IMG/VR virus record: IMGVR_UViG_3300033148_002372
Coordinates: 1-34,290 of that record
DNA length: 34,290 bases
DNA from: a virus
Reading direction: 5' to 3' (one strand)
A program made the translations under genes and the position numbers. This document shows, piece after piece, positions 31,721 through 34,290 of the stretch; position 1 is the stretch's first letter; each line of letters begins with the position of its first letter. The notes below the pieces were generated by a model. It was not told the DNA's origin and made no database searches. It saw only the letters and a program-made list of their open reading frames with translations.

Positions 31721-33805
31721 ATGTTTAGGTATCCTGAAAAACGTAGTAATCCCAAAATCAAAAGAACTGGAAGTCAGGGTTTTCCTGATGGATGGAACAG
31801 TCTCCCCGATCCTGCTTCACTAAAAGACACTGAGTTATCAGAACTTATAAATGGTATTTATCTTCAATATGGAACAATAACCAAAAGACAAGGAACTCAA
31901 CTTGTAGGCGAAGCCATGGATGGCACAGACAATATTGTAAATGCAAAATCCTTTTATGATATTGACGGAAGTGACTATGTTTTGAGAATTAACGATTTGG
32001 GTAAAATTGAAGTGTATAGTTTTTCGTTGGAAACATGGTCACTTTTAACAGCCAATGTTCCAGAGGGTTATACAGACACTGATCCTGAGTTTGCAGATGA
32101 TTCTCCGATTTTTACTCCTGGTGATTTTATTAACATGGTTCAAATAAGAGATACTATTTACTTTGCTGGACCAAACGACAGAATGGTTACTTTTGATGGT
32201 ACTGATTGGGGAATTTTTGTAACCTTAGATGATCCTGATACTTATCCCACAGTTGCTAAAACAGGCAGTGGTTCTGGAACTCGCACCTACTACTATAGAT
32301 ATGCTTGGTTGAACGAAACAGGTATTACTCTTGCTACTCCAGCAAAAACAGATGAGGCAGAGGGTGAGGGATGGTTTGGAAGTATGCCTGAAATTGATGG
32401 TGGGACTTATTTAACCTTAACACTTCCTGAAGCTCCTTCTGATGCTACTAGGGTAATGATATTTAGAGGAGATACTGCTGAGAATGAATTTTTCTTGGCT
32501 GCTCTTGACGCTTCTGAGACAACTTATGTTGATAAAGACATAAATCCTTTAGGACAGTCTGGAGTTGATTATATGTTTACTGTACCATCTGCAAACAGCA
32601 CAGAAGGTTATCACTTTTACTTATTAGATACTTATCAAAATATGCTTGTGGGTACAACCACAGAACTTGGGAAAGATGTCATTGTTTGGTCAGGTGAGCA
32701 GGAGATTGTTGAAACTATGGATAACAGTCTTTCTTTTACACTTCCAGATGGTTCAGGTTTTGATGGATTTCAAAAAGGAGATGGGCAGGATATTAACGCA
32801 CTTAAATCCTTTTCAGTAGCCAATGATGATGGGCTTGCAGTGTTTAAAGATTCAAGAGTAGGTTTAATGAAAGGTGATCCCGTTGGTGGTTTTAATATTC
32901 AAAATGTCAATGTTATCCGTGGAACAATGTCTCCATTATCTCCTCATATTGCCGGTAATGATATTAGGTTCTATTCAGACGAAGGTGTTGCCACTTTAGG
33001 ACATGAAGAAAACTATGGAACTATTCTTAGGTATTCAGTTTTGTCTCTAAAGGCTGATTCTGTTACTAGAAGGGTTACAACCGCCAATTTACCCAATGTC
33101 TGTAGTGGTTATTACAAGAATTTGTCTTTGTTTGGTATTTCTACAGGAGAGGCAGGAACAGGGAATACCTCAATTCTTGTATATGACGAAAGATATAACA
33201 CCTGGAGTCACTGGACAGGACTTCACCCTTCTGTTTTCTTTACAGCAAAACACCCAACCACTGATGTAGAAAACTTGTATTTTGGTGTATCAGATGCAAG
33301 TTCTGATTATGGTGGGAATGTAGTCAAAATGTTTACCGGAAGAAAAGACTATGCAACATCTACTGGTACTGGAGAAAAGATAACTCTTTCTATTACCACA
33401 AAACAATATGATGCCAAACTTTCCGACCAATTTAAGAAATTCGACAAGGCAGTTTTGGTATTTGGTTCTCTAACAGGTAATGGAACTACAGTTCAAGCCA
33501 TAGGTACTGGAGCAAGTGGAATTGAAACTTTCCCAAGATATCGAGTATCAACAGATCCCGTCTTATCTGGTTTTGGTAATGACGAATGGGGAGATCAAGA
33601 AATAGGAATGATGCAAGAGCCTGAAACTGGAGAAACTCTTTTGATTAAGTATATTAACTTGAGGCAAAAAGACTTGTTTTGGACAAAAATCAACCTACAA
33701 AACGATGGAGAGTCTGATGAAATGACATTTAGAGGAGTGTTTTTCTATTACACCTTGAGTGATAGACAACTACCAGGAAAAGCAAGACTTACAGCTTTAG
33801 CTTAA
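31721..33805 (+). CDS. Nozzle-type tail tube protein
   Basis: A 694-residue beta-rich protein with the pattern of P22 gp10/SU10 nozzle proteins. It has GIYLQYGTITKRQGTQLVGE near the N-terminus, repeated beta blades (MVQIRDTIYFAGPNDRMVTF, KTGSGSGTRTYYYRYAWLNE, PEAPSDATRVMIFRGDTAEN), and SILVYDERYNTWSHWTGLHP with a C-terminal jelly-roll-like part. It closes the head and forms the DNA channel in short-tailed phages. Length fits. It follows the connector gene by one base. Confidence 0.75.
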   Translation: MFRYPEKRSNPKIKRTGSQGFPDGWNSLPDPASLKDTELSELINGIYLQYGTITKRQGTQLVGEAMDGTDNIVNAKSFYDIDGSDYVLRINDLGKIEVYSFSLETWSLLTANVPEGYTDTDPEFADDSPIFTPGDFINMVQIRDTIYFAGPNDRMVTFDGTDWGIFVTLDDPDTYPTVAKTGSGSGTRTYYYRYAWLNETGITLATPAKTDEAEGEGWFGSMPEIDGGTYLTLTLPEAPSDATRVMIFRGDTAENEFFLAALDASETTYVDKDINPLGQSGVDYMFTVPSANSTEGYHFYLLDTYQNMLVGTTTELGKDVIVWSGEQEIVETMDNSLSFTLPDGSGFDGFQKGDGQDINALKSFSVANDDGLAVFKDSRVGLMKGDPVGGFNIQNVNVIRGTMSPLSPHIAGNDIRFYSDEGVATLGHEENYGTILRYSVLSLKADSVTRRVTTANLPNVCSGYYKNLSLFGISTGEAGTGNTSILVYDERYNTWSHWTGLHPSVFFTAKHPTTDVENLYFGVSDASSDYGGNVVKMFTGRKDYATSTGTGEKITLSITTKQYDAKLSDQFKKFDKAVLVFGSLTGNGTTVQAIGTGASGIETFPRYRVSTDPVLSGFGNDEWGDQEIGMMQEPETGETLLIKYINLRQKDLFWTKINLQNDGESDEMTFRGVFFYYTLSDRQLPGKARLTALA

Positions 33806-33807
33806 AG

Positions 33808-33836
33808 TTACAAGTATTAAAGATATAAGTTATACT
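33808..33836 (+). promoter_or_regulatory. Late-type promoter after the nozzle gene
   Basis: TTACAA (33808-33813), exactly 17 bp, TATACT (33831-33836), then TAAATTAGG. The next plus-strand gene is at 34028; the gap is filled by a minus-strand gene, which therefore is antisense to the leader of this transcript. Confidence 0.75.
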
Positions 33837-33840
33837 TAAA

Positions 33841-34008
33841 TTAGGAAAAGATATCTTTCTTTAAAATACTTTTTCTTAATAGATAAATACCTATTATCCA
33901 GATACAAAGGATGAGGTATTTACTTGAAGGATATTGTTCGCTGAATGGAATTGTCATCATAATCATTGTGTAAATTCCACCGACAATTAGAAAGACAAGT
34001 TTTTTCAT
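33841..34008 (-). CDS. 55-aa two-helix membrane protein, probably leaderless
   Basis: The frame extends to 34077, but I start at ATG 34008 (MKKLVFLIVGG). The 55-residue product has two hydrophobic segments (KLVFLIVGGIYTMIMMTI and YLILCIWIIGIYLL) with a short loop between and a Lys-rich tail, so it is a small two-pass membrane protein. It has a perfect extended -10 promoter 6 bp before the ATG and no Shine-Dalgarno. A holin, superinfection or stress moron are options. It lies antisense inside the leader of the last plus-strand gene. Confidence 0.6.
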   Translation of the reverse strand: MKKLVFLIVGGIYTMIMMTIPFSEQYPSSKYLILCIWIIGIYLLRKSILKKDIFS

Positions 34009-34014
34009 CAAGAA

Positions 34015-34020
34015 ATTATA
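34015..34020 (-). promoter_or_regulatory. Extended -10 promoter of the membrane moron
   Basis: Minus strand TGT-TATAAT (34020-34015), followed by six bases and the ATG at 34008. No strong -35 is visible 16-18 bp upstream. TATAAT is the full -10 consensus. Confidence 0.65.
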
Positions 34021-34027
34021 ACATACT

Positions 34028-34258
34028 ATGAGTTGGTTCACAGATCTTTTAGCAAAAACAGGTACAGCTATAAACACAGTGGGACAAGGTGTTATAGAAC
34101 CTCTAAAATCAAACCCCGTTGTTGGTCCTGCTTTAACAGCTACTTTTCCAGAAAAAGGTGTTTCTGAGTGGCTAGAGGCTTTTTACCCAACTGAGGTTAG
34201 TGCTTCTACTGGAGAGACACTTCCTGCTACAGAAGAAGCACTAACCTCAGTTGGGTAA
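34028..34258 (+). CDS. Start of a tail or internal virion protein, 3' end unreliable
   Basis: The first about 60 codons read as a real protein start (MSWFTDLLAKTGTAINTVGQ, PLKSNPVVGPALTATF), of the kind seen in podovirus internal or tail proteins with short hydrophobic helices. From 34151 the sequence folds back on itself, and the last codons and stop at 34258 lie in the returning arm. The true gene is probably longer. It lacks a Shine-Dalgarno; TATAAC lies 5 bp before the ATG, and the late-type promoter at 33808 is the other possible source of its transcript. Confidence 0.5.
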   Translation: MSWFTDLLAKTGTAINTVGQGVIEPLKSNPVVGPALTATFPEKGVSEWLEAFYPTEVSASTGETLPATEEALTSVG

Positions 34259-34290
34259 AAAGCCACTAGCCACTCAGAAACACCTTTTTC
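34151..34290. repeat. 57-bp fold-back inverted repeat at the window end
   Basis: Arms 34151-34207 and 34234-34290 are inverted copies over 57 bp with a single mismatch (34176 against 34265), joined by a 26-nt loop. The second arm runs exactly to the last base of the window. Such structures at contig ends are common amplification or assembly artefacts; a real hairpin end is the alternative. Confidence 0.85.

Overview
The window reads as a large part of the genome of an AT-rich, short-tailed (podovirus-type) tailed phage. The supporting genes are a terminase large subunit, portal, scaffold, an SU10-type major capsid protein, a head-tail connector and a long nozzle-type tail protein. The code is standard: TGA is a stop in many ATGA start/stop overlaps. 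No integrase, replication protein or lysis gene is recognisable, so other modules lie outside the window. The host cannot be read directly. One moron-like gene (12691-12885) resembles, from memory, a small protein family I associate with Patescibacteria/CPR genomes, so such a host is a low-confidence inference.

Layout. (1) 22-4938, minus strand: an early operon of at least 17 very small, often ATGA-coupled genes. It holds a YopX-family protein, a RecB/Cas4-like PD-(D/E)XK nuclease, an ArdC-N-like protein and four tiny zinc-ribbon proteins. Three adjacent intergenic gaps carry a hairpin of changing sequence followed by a constant Shine-Dalgarno leader. (2) 4939-6204: control region with divergent promoters, a probable small terminase preceded by a 19-aa leader ORF, a small minus-strand gene with an operator-like promoter, a telomere-like G-tract and a 29-bp tandem repeat. 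(3) 6205-12704, plus strand: a tightly coupled operon for sugar transfer and modification (three glycosyltransferase genes, one sugar nucleotidyltransferase-like, two FkbM methyltransferases, one class I methyltransferase). (4) 12915-25397: terminase large subunit, a GT2 glycosyltransferase, a sigma-region-4-like protein, portal, a 1383-residue collagen-like fibre and adhesin-type proteins. (5) 25432-27642: a second modification cassette (methyltransferase, sulfotransferase, GT4 glycosyltransferase) with its own strong promoter. (6) 27639-34290: scaffold, major capsid protein, connector, nozzle, and a truncated last gene ending in a 57-bp fold-back.

How the parts may work together. The phage carries five glycosyltransferase genes, four methyltransferases, one sugar nucleotidyltransferase and one sulfotransferase, interleaved with virion genes and next to a fibre built of thousands of bases of G-D-T / G-E-T triplets. 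The inference is a virion-decoration system that builds a methylated, sulfated glycan on the Thr- and Lys-rich collagen-like fibre or another capsid protein.

Transcription also looks specialised. Five sites share YTACAN, exactly 17 bp, then a -10 ending in ACT followed by TAAA, and all lie ahead of structural genes. A gene with a sigma-region-4-like helix-turn-helix ends beside the first of them. Several genes have a -10 element only 5-9 bp before their ATG and no Shine-Dalgarno, so they are probably expressed from leaderless mRNAs.
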